A stretch of DNA of 64,000 nt from contig OY725500.1 of NCBI GenBank assembly GCA_963281255.1, forward strand, positions 372,001-436,000, given 5' to 3'. Source of the stretch: Aphrocallistes beatrix (lineage: Eukaryota > Porifera > Hexactinellida > Sceptrulophora > Aphrocallistidae). The notes beneath the pieces are model-generated. The model saw nothing but the letters and a program-made list of their open reading frames with translations, did not search any database and was not told the DNA's origin. Shown one piece after another: positions 38,571 to 53,500 of this stretch (position 1 is its first letter; every line of letters begins with the position of its first letter). The position numbers were made by a program, and so were the translations under genes.

Positions 38571-41500
38571 TCAGACTATTCCTGTCTTGATTATTTTCGC
38601 TAAACCTTGAAAGTTGTTGTTCTTGATGGCGTTCCGACATCCATTGATGACAACAGTCTTTGGCTTCCCAACTAGATAACAATAAAATTGTGAGTTTTTG
38701 TTTGTTTGTTTGTTTTGTTTGTTTGTTTGTTTGTTTGTTTGTTTGTTTGTTTTGTTGATATCTTTTAACACCCGTAGCAACATAAAGCAACTATAGGAAT
38801 GTTTACCTCTCAGTCTTCCGGATTTCTGGATGGATTGATTTACAAGTTTCAGACATTCCAAGAACTCTAAATGGTTGCCAGTCCTGATCTTATACCCGGT
38901 AACAAGATCGTGATTCAACTCCATCAACTGTGTGTAAGCTTTCTTCATATCTCTTCTGTAAACAAACGGAAACAAATTATATATGTTGATAATATGTGTT
39001 TATCAGGGTTGCCGTGGGAATAGAATTTCAATACCCATTCCATTCCCACAGGATTTCTGCAGGAATTCCCATAGAAACCCACAGGAAAACCCACATAAAC
39101 CCACATATGGGAATACGTAGGCTTAAAGTAATTCCATCCCCATCCCATATGGGAACACCCACATATTCCCACTCCCACGGCAACCCTGGTGTTTAGCAAG
39201 TAAGTATATAATAAATAATTTTTAGTTCGACACAGTTCGACTTAGTAATAAATTCGAATACACTTTCTGTTTCAAACGAATACAATTTTATTATTTCAAA
39301 CATAATATTTTTTATCAATTATTGACCTTTGAGTATCGTTTCTCAAATAATCGCCTCCCGTAGAGAGAGCTCAAACTCTGTTATCCTTTCGAATAAAGTG
39401 CGCCAGATTATTCCTATATTTAGCCAAGCGCGGTTAAATTCATTGAAAAGTCTCTGATATGATCTGAAAGGTTAATTTTTCCATCAAAGCTAATACTATA
39501 CTTCTCCCGACTACTTTCGGAGGAGTTCGTTTTAGCCATAAAGTCAGATGATCATTTCAATTTCCAGTGGAAGTTAAGTAATATCCTTTATTAAGGCTTA
39601 TTTAAGAAATAATTCTTAACTGAGTTACAATTCCCGATTTTCTGGCTATTAAGGCGGTCGTTAAGTGAAGGATTAAAGTCAAGATTGCCAATAGGTTGCT
39701 TCCTCCGTCATGATGTGATATGTCGGAAGAATCTACAGAAGCAATCTGAGCTAATTTTAAACATCGTTTAAACCCTAAAATTGAACACGTACTTATTTAA
39801 TAATTGACGATTATTAAAAAGTAAGCTGCGATGAGATTGACGATATTGGGTCGTAATTAATAGCTTTCATCTTAAGGAGAGTTTAATCTTGTCATTACAA
39901 CAATTCGGAGAGATATTTGTATCATACAATAGGAGTGTTACACCTGTTCATTACAAGTGTTTGATCCAAATACTCCACCCATTCCTCTCGTGCCATTCAG
40001 ACACAACTTATAGATAATATGCAAAGCTTACTTCATCAATTAGAAAGCATAATCAAACATTAAACAAACCACAGAGACTCCAATAAATATTTCCTAGTAG
40101 ATAGAATACAGATGTATTGAGCAATAGTACCTGTGTACCACATTATATAACGGAGTTGAAGAGTTCAAAGCTATCCTCTACGCCAGATGTACTAACTCGT
40201 ATCTAATTAGGAGGAATACAAGCTATGCTATGTAGAGGTTGCTTATAAATAGAAAGCTTTCAAATCGATTTTTAAAACATTATGGATATCTCTAAAGACT
40301 TTATTTGGATTTCGCCGGAAAACAGTAACACTATCCGACTCGAGAAAGCGAAATTGACACACAAATTAAACCTCAAAAAAGAAAGTTTCTTCAAAAAAAT
40401 CACGAAAAGAGTTAAACAACTTTTCACACAACAAAAGTGTTCTATTAATAGAACTTGCTCTATAACAAACTCAATCGCCAGCTGTCTGGAGTATTCGAAA
40501 GATATTTTAAGAAAATACCAAACAAATGAGAATTTCAACATCTCTTCCTGCACAGAAATTGAATTATTTTCTTTATACACAACACATTTGTAAATCTTTT
40601 TTATTTTTATAAATTATTTTTTAATTAAATTGAATAAACAATATTATCCAATTCAAGTACTTTTACGCGGGAAAAGGGGCGGTTTTTAGTTCATTAATTT
40701 CAAGCCTAGCGACGAAAAAATCGACGGACATAAATCTGATTATTTTGTAATGGAGTTACTGCTATTAAAAATGTTTACAGAGGTTTGACAAAAAAACGAT
40801 GGACAAAAAACTCTTGGCTTCGATGTCGTTACAATAACTATAAGTGTAAATCAATTTCATTTAATATTATCAACGGTTTATCGCTTTTTTCCATTGTTCC
40901 TTCCCACAAATTTGTTTTTTTTTACTTATTCATGATAGACCTGGTTGTGCTCAGATGCCGTTTCGAATAACTTTCTTAAACTACAGGCACTACTACAGTA
41001 GAACGTCGTTAATACAAACACCAGGGGCAATCGAAATTCGTTCGTTTTTTATCCAGAATTCGTATTAACCGTAGTAATGTAAAGGTATTTTTCTCCTTCC
41101 GGGATAAAATGTCTGTCCGTATTAATGAGGTTCTACTGTGTATCTAAGAGTTGGATGGGTATATTCTCAGTGGAGTGGGAGTATTACTGTATAGAGATGT
41201 GTCCGCTAATCCCACTAGTATGGCAGAGCATATTGGTTAGTTATAGTGGATGGGTAACTTCAAGATAGTTTCAAGTTTCAAATTCTATTGTTTCTTTCTG
41301 TACAAACGATTTTTCAACCTACAACAACATATTTTTCTAGCCTGGATGTACGAATGTACAAAAGGTTAGGAAAACCGCTCTAAGCTGAACAAAAACCAAA
41401 TTAATACTGAACAGATTTGGTTCAGAAATGGGTTCTAGTTCAAACAAGATCCACCTGATTTATGCCATTTGGACAAAACCTAGCAACCTCATGATAGAAT

Positions 41501-44500
41501 CACATAATATCCTATTACGCAGTAGACTACAACCAAACGCAAATTCTTTTAAATTTGAATTATCGGACTTTAAATTTGCGTTTTCACTGAATAATTAATT
41601 AATAATGCTAGGCTGTGAGCATAAATTCTGATCTGCAAGAGGGAGACCCAATATGTAGCATGATGGCTCCAACTCTCTACCGTAACATTCCAGCTCTTTG
41701 CTCAGCTTATTATACGAAATTAAGGGACGAGTGAACATGGATACGAGATTACATCCCAGGAATGTATACATTTACGCATCAATTCCTAAAATTGTTTGTG
41801 AGTTTTACTCAAGCCTCCCTATGTCACGCTCTTTGACCATCTTGTAATACAGAAATGATAGGACTGTCACACTTCACTTCCCCGTACCCCAGCGGTTTTC
41901 AACCTTTTTGGGCTGTGGACCCCAATAAAAATTTTCCTATATTCTGTGGACACAAAATTTCGAAACGTGTGGACCCCCTGATATCTTTTGTGGACCACTA
42001 AGGGGTCCATGGACCCCAGGTTGGGAACCACTGCCTTACCCCCTTGGAAGCGTTTCGTAACATTTGAACGGCCCTTAAGAGTTCGTAATAACCTAACTCA
42101 CACATTTCCCATGAGTCTACAGTCCTCAGATCGTATCAGTAGACTCCTGATGAGGTTAGAATGGTCCGCCATTTCTGCGGATACTTTCTGTCGGACGGAG
42201 TTAAATTCCTCCACCTTCTGTAGCAACACCTCCAGGTCTCCCAGAAAACCTGGGAACTCTGCTGACACCTCTAGATCCTAAATAGGTACAATGGAATGTG
42301 GATAATCGTTCTAAAAATAGAATGTATTGATATGATTAGACATACCTCGATACAGAGGAATGAAGCAATTGATTGGATGATGTCTCCAGCTAACTCGATG
42401 TTATCAGTCTTTATTATGAACTAAAATACACACAAACACTAACACTTTGTTTTTTGTTTACACTTGAAAGTCTAAACAAACAAACAAACAAATAAACAAA
42501 CAAACAAACAAACAAACAAACAAAACACAAACAAATAAAAACAATTAACATAATATTATTTTTTATAATTCTCCTACATTCGAACTCTGGTCTGCGTTGA
42601 AAACTATAAATAGCGGCGAGGCAGTTCGGAGTGAGATGAGTTTAACTTCCAAGTTGTTTCCGGTGGTTAGTTTTTCTGATAACAAAAAGTTCTGATTTAG
42701 CCACATCACAATCTAAAAATAGAACTTGTAAACTCATAGTTACCAGACAGAGGTGATGGAATGTGTTAGTAATCTCACTCTACTAGTCCGTTCGTGTAAC
42801 GGGAATGATACTGTAGATTCTGGAACCGGGACATCTTCTTCAAAAGGAAGGTGCAAGGAAAATCTAAAAAATGTTTCTCTATTTTAAAGTTCAGATTGGT
42901 ATAACCTTGTGTTTGCTAGATCTAAATATAATTAGTATATTATTAGTAGACATGGAAAGGTTCGTGACCTGATCTAGATAGAAAATCAGACCATTGAACG
43001 TTTACTTTATTTACTGAAATAGTTAATATTGTTTTGATATATCTAATCTAATTCAAAACATAACCTTATTTGACCTCGTTTTAACCTTTGTAAACATTAT
43101 TTTATAATTATCAGTAACTCCATTGCATACAAAATAGCCACAAAAAAGATCCCCAAAGGGGTTTTGGGGGGTTTACTTTTCATTCAAAATTTCAGGGATG
43201 TTTTGACTATATTTAGATTTTGACTCCTGAAGCACTATTTAAGGTAACAATAGAGTGAGTGTTGTATTTCATAACTGTGTCGGACTAATTGACTAATTAA
43301 TTACAATTAATTTGATATGCATTATACTCATAATAGAGAATCAAATGATGTTATAAGTCCACTCTAGAAATACTTTTTGAATTCATGGCTGAAAACAATG
43401 GAAATACTATTAATGAATTGAAGAGAAGTTTAGAGATTTTGAAAGAGAAAAGGGAAGATTGCTATAAGGAGATCGAAACGGAATTCAGTGAAATTTGGGA
43501 GACCCTTCTAACGAGAAAAACAGAGCTTCTATCACAGGTTGATAGCATAATAGGTGAGCTAACTAAACAGTTAAACGAACAGTTAGAACAGCTAAACAAG
43601 TCAAACACACATGTAAACATAGCACCACTGCAAATCGCTTTTACAACCGATCAGAGTTTGAAAATGCATTTAAAAACTTTCGGGGACGTTCATCGAAAAA
43701 CTCAGCTTCAAACGAAATCCCCTCCTCCACTTACAACCCTCACTCCACTTCACACCTCGACACAATTAGCCACTAACGTCTATAACTACCAATATTCTCC
43801 TTTCATTTACAATCCAGGAATGTTCCAATTCAGTGTGCCATTGGATCAAAATGTCCGCGAAGCTCACCCGACTCTATTAAGCGACACTAAAATCCACTCC
43901 AAAGCCAGTTTCAAACCACTTTGTGTGAAGAAAAAAGGTGACAAATTCTATGTGGTGTCACAGGATGAATTTATTTATATCATTGATGAGAAGGAAGGTA
44001 AAGTTTTAAGAAGATTTGAGATCAAATTTAGTCTGTTTTTCCCCGCAATCACTATTTCCGGTTCAAATATAGTTTTCGGGCATTCGAGTCAGTTTGGTGG
44101 GAAATTATGGTTATTCAGTGAAACAGGTGAAACCATCAGTGAAGTGGTGGAATTGTCGGGATACGGACGAATCAAACTATTGTCAGATTTAGGAGTAACT
44201 TGCGATGATAAAGTAATTATAACAGACACTGGCAACCATTCCGTAGTGATCGCATCCAGTGATTTGAGTAAGGTTGTGCTCACCTTAGGTCAAGAATCCA
44301 AACTGTCCAGCCCTACTCGAGTGGCGGTGAATTCACGAAATGAGTTACACATTCTGCATAGAAGAGGGACAACCGTGGACGTTTTCAACTTGAAAGAGGA
44401 AAGACTTAAATCGTTCTATCTCTGTCAACAAGCTTTTGCCAGCGACCATATCCGTTTCAACCCAGATCTGCTCGTGACTGATGATTATATGACTCTGATA

Positions 44501-47500
44501 TTTGACAATTTAATTTTCGTATTTAATTTCAAATCCGAAATTCTTTCGCGAGTTTCATTAGTCGAGATTTCCGGTGTCCTCCCGAAATGTGTCGCAACCA
44601 CTCCTGATAGAGTTCTAGCCGTGAAGCATGATTCTATTTTAAGATACGATATAAAGTATTTTGATTAGCTGCTAGTTGTTTGTTTGTTTGTTTGTTTTAG
44701 TTTGATTAGTCTGGCTGCTGTTATCAAATTATTCGCTATTCTATTGCTTTATTAGTTAAATATTTTGGTTGGCAACTCTAAAGTCTGTTTCATTGAAATT
44801 TGACGAAATATTACACATCTCATTTAATGTTTTTCTTCATAATTAGTTTTAATGCGTGATTTACAGGCGCCGAATTTTGGGATCAGCCAATCAATGGGGC
44901 TTCTAGGGAGGCTCATATCTAAATTTAGAACTACGTCTATGGGCCATATTCTGTCATCCCAAGGTTTCGGTGGCTTTGCGTGTTCGAGAAACAATATTTG
45001 CCTATTAGTTAGTTACCTTAGGTCTATAAGCTATTACAGTACACCCTCGCCAATTCGAACATCTCTGTTCAAATGATCGAAAGATCGTTCGGATTAGTGA
45101 ATTTGTTCCGATTAGTGAAATAACACTCATTCAATAGGGCATTAATTATAATAAATTTGTTTTGTTAGAATATTAAGGATATTATTTCGCTATGATTGCT
45201 TATTTAACGAGGTTTCTCAATCTTATTGATAGATTTAAGTTTATAAACGTTTATTCAAAGAATAGAGGCGAATAATATTATATTTCGGGTGTTCGGATTG
45301 TACGAATAAAGTGTTCGGATTAGCGAGGTTCGGACTATCGAGGGTGTATTGTATATTGATTTCGTCCCTACTATCTCTTGTATATTTTTTGTTCGTATAT
45401 AAGCAAGCCATTAAGGCAAATCCACTGTACTTGTATATAAATCTAAAGATATTTTAGATTCAAAATCAGGATCTTTACAATAAATTTTAAATTTAATTAC
45501 TTTATTGAAGGGAAGCAATATCCAACTTCTCTATATTTTTACACAAATTCATATTTCAAGCTAAATTAGATTCGAATGAAGGAATGTCTAAATCTTCTGA
45601 AATAGAAGCCGAAATTTGGACACGAATTTCAAAGGATTTATCAAATCTCTCCGAAATAAAACAGGAGTTAGTTAAAAAGCAACAGAACATCACGAGAAAC
45701 ATTGAAAATCTAGAAAATGAAACATTGGGGCCGAATTTAGTGAAAGATGACTTTATAGTTATTCAGAAGAGTGAAGACGATGTGATTGAAATCCCAATTG
45801 AAATATTCCACAAATATCAAGAAATTTCAAAAGTAATCGAAACTGAAAAATATTTGAAAATATATTCATCAATAATAGAAAAAAATATTTTACATCAAAA
45901 ATGCATTGAAACGCAAAATATCGAAAAATCAATCGATATTATTAAAGAAATGGAAAAATGTATCTCTGAGCTAAAAGAACTGACGCTAAATTGGTGTCAA
46001 ATTGACAATTCCATTTTGAAAATATTCGAAAAGTGCGTTGAATTAACTTGGAAAATATCTACGACAAAACTAGATGAAATAATGTCGGAAATGCACTGGC
46101 CATTCCATAGCGAGACTTCGAATAAGATCGACCAATCAAAATCCATTCGTTTAGCCATTTCTTATTCATATCTGACACATATTCATTCAGCCTCGAATTC
46201 TATAAAAATTTTGCCAACTCCGATGCATTTATTACTGCGAAATCTCGAGAAGAGATTTCTCTACCATTTTACAGGTAAAAAGGAAAGCAATTGCCTGGAT
46301 AAGCCGGAATGGTGTTTCGAACAAGTTCTTAAATGGATTGAAATCAACCTCAAATTCATCGAAACGAATTTTACCGACGTGGTGAAGGAGAAATTTGATT
46401 CCAAGTATAGGAATGTGTCACGGGATTTCATATCCGAACTTTCGAAATGGGTCATTAATAAAGTTAAAACTGGTTTTGAAGAGATTGAAGAGTTGCCTTT
46501 TAGCGAGAGTGTGAAACTATTCAGTCATTGGGTCGATGAAATTATCGAATTTCAACAGAATTTGAGTGAAATGGGATTTACTCCTCAAGGTGAAGATGAC
46601 GTAATGGAACTGTTAAGAAGCGAAAAAGTAATCCCCAAAATCCTCGAAATAGAGCAGAACACTTCTGAATCCATCCTGAGCAATTTCGAAGTTGGATTGG
46701 ACGGATTTGGCAGAGATTGGGCCCATGGCTTATTGGTCGAGATTAAAGCGATGCAGAAGAGAGCTGATATCATCGGACATTCCGGATACAGCCTCCAAAC
46801 GATTGGTCTAATCCAAAACATCCTCAACGAAATGTTAGAGCGAGTTAAAGAGAGATTTAAGAAAATTGGAATTTCTAAAACTTCTATGCCTGAAGTTGTC
46901 ATCATGTTAAACGGGGTAACCGTTTGTGGTGAAAATATTCAAAAAATGCAGGAAGAACAATTTTTTCTAAAAATAGCGTCAATTTCGAATTCACAACAAG
47001 GCCAATTCTTGTTTTTCGATGACGTCATTTCGAATATCAACGGTCTACAAACTCAAATAATCGAATCAATCCAAATATTCGCAAATAATATTATTCTCAA
47101 ATCAGCCAATGAATACGCCAATTTAGAATGGATGCAGAAACTCCCGCCTAAAGATGACGTCATCGCATTTGACATTCCAAAGTCCTTCGTGAGCCTCCTC
47201 AGCAACGTAAATTCCGCAATGGAATGTATTATGGATATAAATACAAACATGCGAACACATATTTGTCTACAAGTTTCGGATCAACTTGATAAATATTTGT
47301 TCGAAAAAATCTTTTTAGAAAAATTCCCAAATTTCAATCTATTCTCAATCATCCTATTTCACCTGCAGAAATTCCTTTTCCCACTCTACTCAAAATTTGC
47401 AAATTTAAGCGCCATTTTCCAGAGACTTCGTGACGTCATACATTTGTTTGCGCGTACGGAAGTGGAGCTGAGTTTGATTCTTCGAGACATTAAGTCAGTA

Positions 47501-50500
47501 AAGGAATGTCCAGTCAAGTCATCGCCCAGTAAAAAGCGAGTAGATATAAATAGCAAGTACGGAATTCTATATTTAGACACGGAAGATGTGAAGTATTTGG
47601 TCTCACAAAGAATGAATCAATTGAGTAAAATTAGAGATTAATTTGTAAGTGTTTTGTTGTTTGTTACTCATTTGAAAATATCAATAAAACTTTCATTGTT
47701 ATAAAAATATGGGTTTCGAAATATACATAAGTGGGGTTTGCGAAAAATAATGTACGTCTACAGATTGATAGTACAGTCTCATTAAAACGTCAAACTGAAC
47801 GTTAAAATAGATGAATATACTATTAATTAACTGTAGAATACTAAGCATTTATACGCTTTTATGGCTTCAGTGGCACAGAAATGGCTGGGAGACATCCGCA
47901 ATATCGGGGACACTGTGTCCCCAGTTGGCATTCTTAACTCATGAAATATCACATTATACAAAAAAGAACTGTTTTATAGAGGTTATTGTAATGGGGAAGC
48001 CGACATTGCCGTTTTTAGTAGTCATTATATACAGAAACCACTTTATAGATTTGTCATTATAGCAGGTCACTGTATCCACTGTATATAATCTCCAAAGTCA
48101 AAGTAGGTATAATATATACAGTCGACTATGTATCTATTGTAAACGAAAGTAAACAAATTAATTATCAAATTTACTCGAAAATATTATATTCGAAATCTAC
48201 ACCCCTGAAAACCCCATGTCAACCGTTGAAAGCAAGTTTCTAGCATATTTTTGAGATTTGTTTACTTTATGTATCCAATATAAACAAAACTAAACAAAAA
48301 TTTGTCATATAGATCTGAAAATATGATATTCGAACTCTTCACCCCTGAAAACCCCATGTAACTAACCCTTTGGAAAAACCATTGCGTTTTAATTTATAAG
48401 ATTTATATTAACATAATCATTTTTTTAAATTTTTACTCAAACACATATAGTATATAGAAATTAACAAACTAAACACATGGATAATATCAATAAATATAAA
48501 TATACAAACAAACAAACAAACAAACAAACAAATAAATAAACAAACAAACAAAACAAACAAACAGCATATCACAGAGGATTATAAAAATTTATCACACAAT
48601 TATTTACATCTGCCCATATAATACTATTGTCGTTGCTATTAATAGCTACACCAGTGGGTCTATAATCGAACAGCTTATCATACACCAACTCTCCCTTTTT
48701 GGTGTAAATATAGAAGTGTTGAGTGGTATTGTCACTTATAATAAGATTGCCTAACATGTCGAACGTTAAAAAGTTCCAAAACGTTTCTCCTTCTAAAGTA
48801 ATCATACTCTTCAAAGGGTCGCCGGATTTAAGGTAAATATGTACATTATGCGGTTTCCCATTATCTACAATGTATATTTTTTCATCACGTATTTTGACAT
48901 CACAAGGTTTTTTGAGTTGCCCATTCCCAATTTCTCTTAACAGTTTAAGATCAGTATTATAAACCACTACTCTGTCGTGTTGACTGTCAGCTACATAAAT
49001 ATCTCCACCATCAGTTGACATTCCATTTGGCTGATCTAGTTGTCCTGCATCTGTTCGTGTGACCATTTTAAAATGCGTTTTTTCGAACTTAAAAACTGTA
49101 TTCAGTTCGTAGTCACTCACAAATATGAAATGGTTTGCTAACACTACTGAATGAGGCCGGATGAAAAGTCCTTTCCCAAATTGGTGGAGGAATTTACCAC
49201 GGATCGTAAAGACCTGTATCTGTCCATTATGGCAGTCAGCGACATAGATTTTATAATTTTTATGAACAGTGATGCCAAGGGGGCCATTCATCTCTCCAGG
49301 CTTATCACCCTTCTTTCCAAACTGCATTGACGGTTCAATATGAATCTCGTTTGAATATATTTTCCTGATTTCTTCTAAGTCAATTGAATCTGCGCCGAGT
49401 AACTTATGGAATAGTTTATATTTCTCATTTTTGGAGGAGGATAACTTCACGAATTTCGGGACAAGTTTTTCAGATTGCTTTTTGACTGAGTTTTGTTTAT
49501 CGCTTATGAGTGTGTTGTTCATAACTTTGTTGATTTCACACTGACTGTTTTTCAAACTTTCATGAAATTTAGATATTTCCTCCGTAACAAACCTCAGAGT
49601 GTCCTCTTCATCTGTAATATCCTCATCTTCTTCAAACTCCAGTATTGATTTAATTTCTCCATCGATATTTTCGATCAGTCCTTGTTTCATTTCTTCTAAT
49701 TCCGAGTTGGTTAGACTCTGCTCTATCTCGATTTTCGTTTCAGTCAATTGCTCGATTTTGTCAGCTTTTTTTGAGGTTTTCTGCTTGACAGATTTTCTTA
49801 TTTTGGTGTATAATTCTAAGAGTTTCGCTTCCTCATTATCTAACCTCTCTCTAATCTCCTTGAAGGCACCCTTGATTGGAAGCACAAATTTATCTAATTC
49901 AGCTTCCACTGTTAATGAGAGATCTTCCGTCATGTTGTTGATATTATTATTATTATTATTATTATTTATTTGGAACAATTTAAGTCTATTTATGTAGTCA
50001 TCTATGAGATCTTTAATATTTGATTGGGTCGAAGTGTTTACTAGCATCTCGATACTAATTTTTACAATTGTTTGAAATTGAATATTGTAGATAGAGGTGT
50101 TTCTACGTAAAAGTTTTGATCACTTTAATACTCAGAATTTAGATTACGATAGATTATTATTAGTTTATAGCTCGTACGCATGTATACCAATATCTGTCAA
50201 ATCGAATATCCTGTTATTCATTAAGATATTCCAGGTATGACCATAAATGGACATAGATACGGAGAGGTAAAACACTCTATAAACTCTCAATTTCATTGAA
50301 TTGAATAGACGAATGTAGTAGAGTGAACTGAAAATACTATTGCTGTAAGAATTAATACTGAATAAATCTCGATAGCGATTCTATGAGAAATACGTAATCA
50401 CATTTGTAAATAAACTATAACGCTACTGATTGCAATAGTATTTAATTACAGTCGACTCCGCTTAATAGGGTCACATCGGTCAGAGGACTTTACCCCGATT

Positions 50501-53500
50501 AAGCGGAGAACCCTATTAACCGAAAATATTATGTATTAGCTTCTATGTGTGAGAGCTATTCCGGTCCTGCCAAAAGTGGCCCGATTAAGCGGTAGACCCG
50601 ATTAAACAGTGACCCTATCAAGCAGAGTCGACTATTAATTTAAACTGAAGAATGCCATGTGTAAATTACATAGCTACAATCATTAGATATAATTTTTAAC
50701 GCGAATTATTCCTAAATTCGATGAAAAACCCGCGTAGTTAATCTTCAAAATAATCTATTGCCATACACGAACCTTGGCAGTTGTCTACTGAGCTCGAATA
50801 CATGGTATTGCTGTGTGTTCTTATGTCCAACATATGCCTTTATATGGAGATCTATCGGCATGTCCTTGGGTGGGATGATGGGGATTTTAATTTGGTTAGA
50901 ACGTTTGCTGTCTGGAGGATGTACCACTAAACTCTCTCCGTCTTCAAACAAGCCTTCTGCATAGATCACCACCATGTGGAGATATGTATTGTTGGTGGTT
51001 GAGATTGTCATGACGACGTGTGGTTCGTTCTGTGTGGTGGAATCACCTCGTGACACGTAGAGGGTGGAGTTTAGTTGGGTGTTTGCCTTGAGTATATAAA
51101 TAGAATAAAGTATATACGTATAAATAGAATAAAAGTTAAAATATATTTAATTATTGTACAACCATTCCAGGTCCAATTCTCTTCAAAGTCCTAAATCTCT
51201 TCAAGACCTATTACTTAGTTCATAAAATACCCCTGTATACTATGGGCAGAGGTAAACAAATGTCCGTCGACAGACCGATAAGTTTAGAGTCATTGTGATT
51301 CATTTATATGCATTTAGTCAGGAATAATCCTTATTAGTCAATCAAATGAAAGCCAGCTGTAATGTTAAATCCCTGGATTCTGATTGGTCATACATTTTGA
51401 CACCTTTTGTAAAAATGTGTGAAAATTTTTACCCAGGTTCAAATATCCACCATATAAAGAATATAAGGAATATATGCCCTAAATTTGGTGCAATTTGGTC
51501 CAATCGAATTTCCAGGAGCGAGCAGACGGAAGTTGCACGCCGATCATGACATAAGGCATCTATACTAGGAACTGCACTAAACATTGTGTGATTAATTTGT
51601 ATAAACCTCTGTGAAATATTGTTCTAATCCTTATTAGTTTTTTCAGGCGCCTGGACAAACACGCATACAGCAATTACCTTAGTAGATTTGTTAATTTTAT
51701 TGTAAACATTTGGCTGTACTTAAGTGAGAATTAATTTCTAACTCACTGGAATTATTCCGATCGATCCATCTTCACAATCCATTGCAGCTTTGACCACGGA
51801 TTCTCCAGATGCACTCACTGCTTCCTGAAGTAAACAAACAAAATAAAAACAAACAAACAAACAAACACAAGTGTGTCAGAGTGAAGTTGTATCAACCTAT
51901 TTCTCTGTCTAAATTTAAAAGTGTGGAGACTAAATACAGTCAGGGTCGCTTATTATGAACATTCGTTTATTATGAACTAACCTCCTGGTCCCAATTTCAT
52001 GTTTTAGATAGGATTTGTATTGAATCAAGTTCGCTTATATGAAGTATCTCTATTATGAACATATTTTCTGGTCCCCAGTTGGTTCACAATAAGCGACCCT
52101 GACTGTATAAACAATTGGGTACGTACTATAAATAATTTAAACAGTCTTAAAAGCTTACTTTATCATTTAGATCGTAGTTCTTTAATTCCTGCATAAGCTG
52201 AAGTTTCTTTTGGTTCAATTCTTGGAATAGTTTCTGTTCAGGACTGACATCCATGAGCTGTCCTCTCAGCTCTTTAGCCCCTGGGGCGTACCCCCTCACC
52301 TCTCCATCGGTAGAGAGAACAATCAACTGTTCCGTGCCATCCAACCTTAGAATTAAATTTGAATGTCTAGTTCTTGTGGTTTTCAAGATGATATGACCCC
52401 AACTGACCAAAACACGTTTCCATAGCAACACTGGAATGTAATAACATTTTATGAAAAAATTCCCAATTTTTCGTATCAACCTATTCACATCGCAGTTCTA
52501 TGCGAAAATTTTTATAATAAAAACACTTAGAAGTGCACTTAAACGACCTCTGAGAATCACCAAATTTGTCGCAAATATAACCTATTGCGTAACCATATGG
52601 TGAGTAATCTAAATTTTAACAACGGATATGGGTACTTTGACACCATATTTATATATGCTGGTAATACATTCCTAAGCTTTATTGTGCTTTGTTAATGATT
52701 TAAGGCAGCTCATGTATTAGTTCAACCATCTTCTACCGCATCCCTAGTCCCAAATCCGTAAGTTACTGTGAGGCATGATATACAGTAGGCTATGGTAGAG
52801 TGTTATTCTATTTTAAAACCTTTTTTTTACGAACAAAAGTAGTGAATAGTATAATCCCCCCGTTTATTCGGATCCCTAGAGTATTATTTTATTCTTTAAT
52901 TTAAGCCCATTTGATGTTTGTTAACATTTAAACCTTGGAATATTTAGTCTTGATAAATGTTTGGTAATATATCAAGTCAAAACACAGAACATAATATTAA
53001 TAAGTATCATACTCTTCACGTATTGTTTATTGGGACTTTAACCTAGAGCAGGTGTGTATTACAATTAATAAAAGAGATGATTAATCTATCGAGAAGTGAT
53101 TATAAATAGATTTTTATAATTTAATATGACCTAGCTTTTTTTGCACTTACTCGTATTGCATTATTATCCCTCATAATAGGATAGGGAATGTTTTCATGGG
53201 ACAGAATGTCGCTAAGTATAAATAACTTTGTTTGTAAACTACTCAAAACAACTCTGATATTTTCTAAAATGAATATTCTATACTTCAAATTCAGGAAGGT
53301 AAATCGTACCCTATTATTGCAAAATGCTTCAAGTTCTGGGTTAGATACGAATACTATAGCTAGCATCACATATCTAATCGGTGTGTATCTTTCATTAATT
53401 ATCTCAATCCTATGTGTCGCTTTCTCCATTCTAGCGATTTGCGTTTTGGGATATTTCATCCATAAACGTTATTTTTTATATAAAAAAATGAAAAGAACTG

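Noticed and set aside
38524..38790. ORF with repeated NKQT residues
   Set aside because: Translation of the (TTTG)n tract in BBS2 intron 13.
42744..42778. Longer BBS2 exon 9 ending at GTAACT
   Set aside because: It would put a stop codon at the next junction. The donor GTGAGA at 42778 gives the conserved [14 protein letters not shown] joint.
53188..53268. 27-residue N-terminal extension of 7TM copy 1
   Set aside because: The paralog at 56931 starts at the equivalent downstream methionine and has no matching upstream frame.
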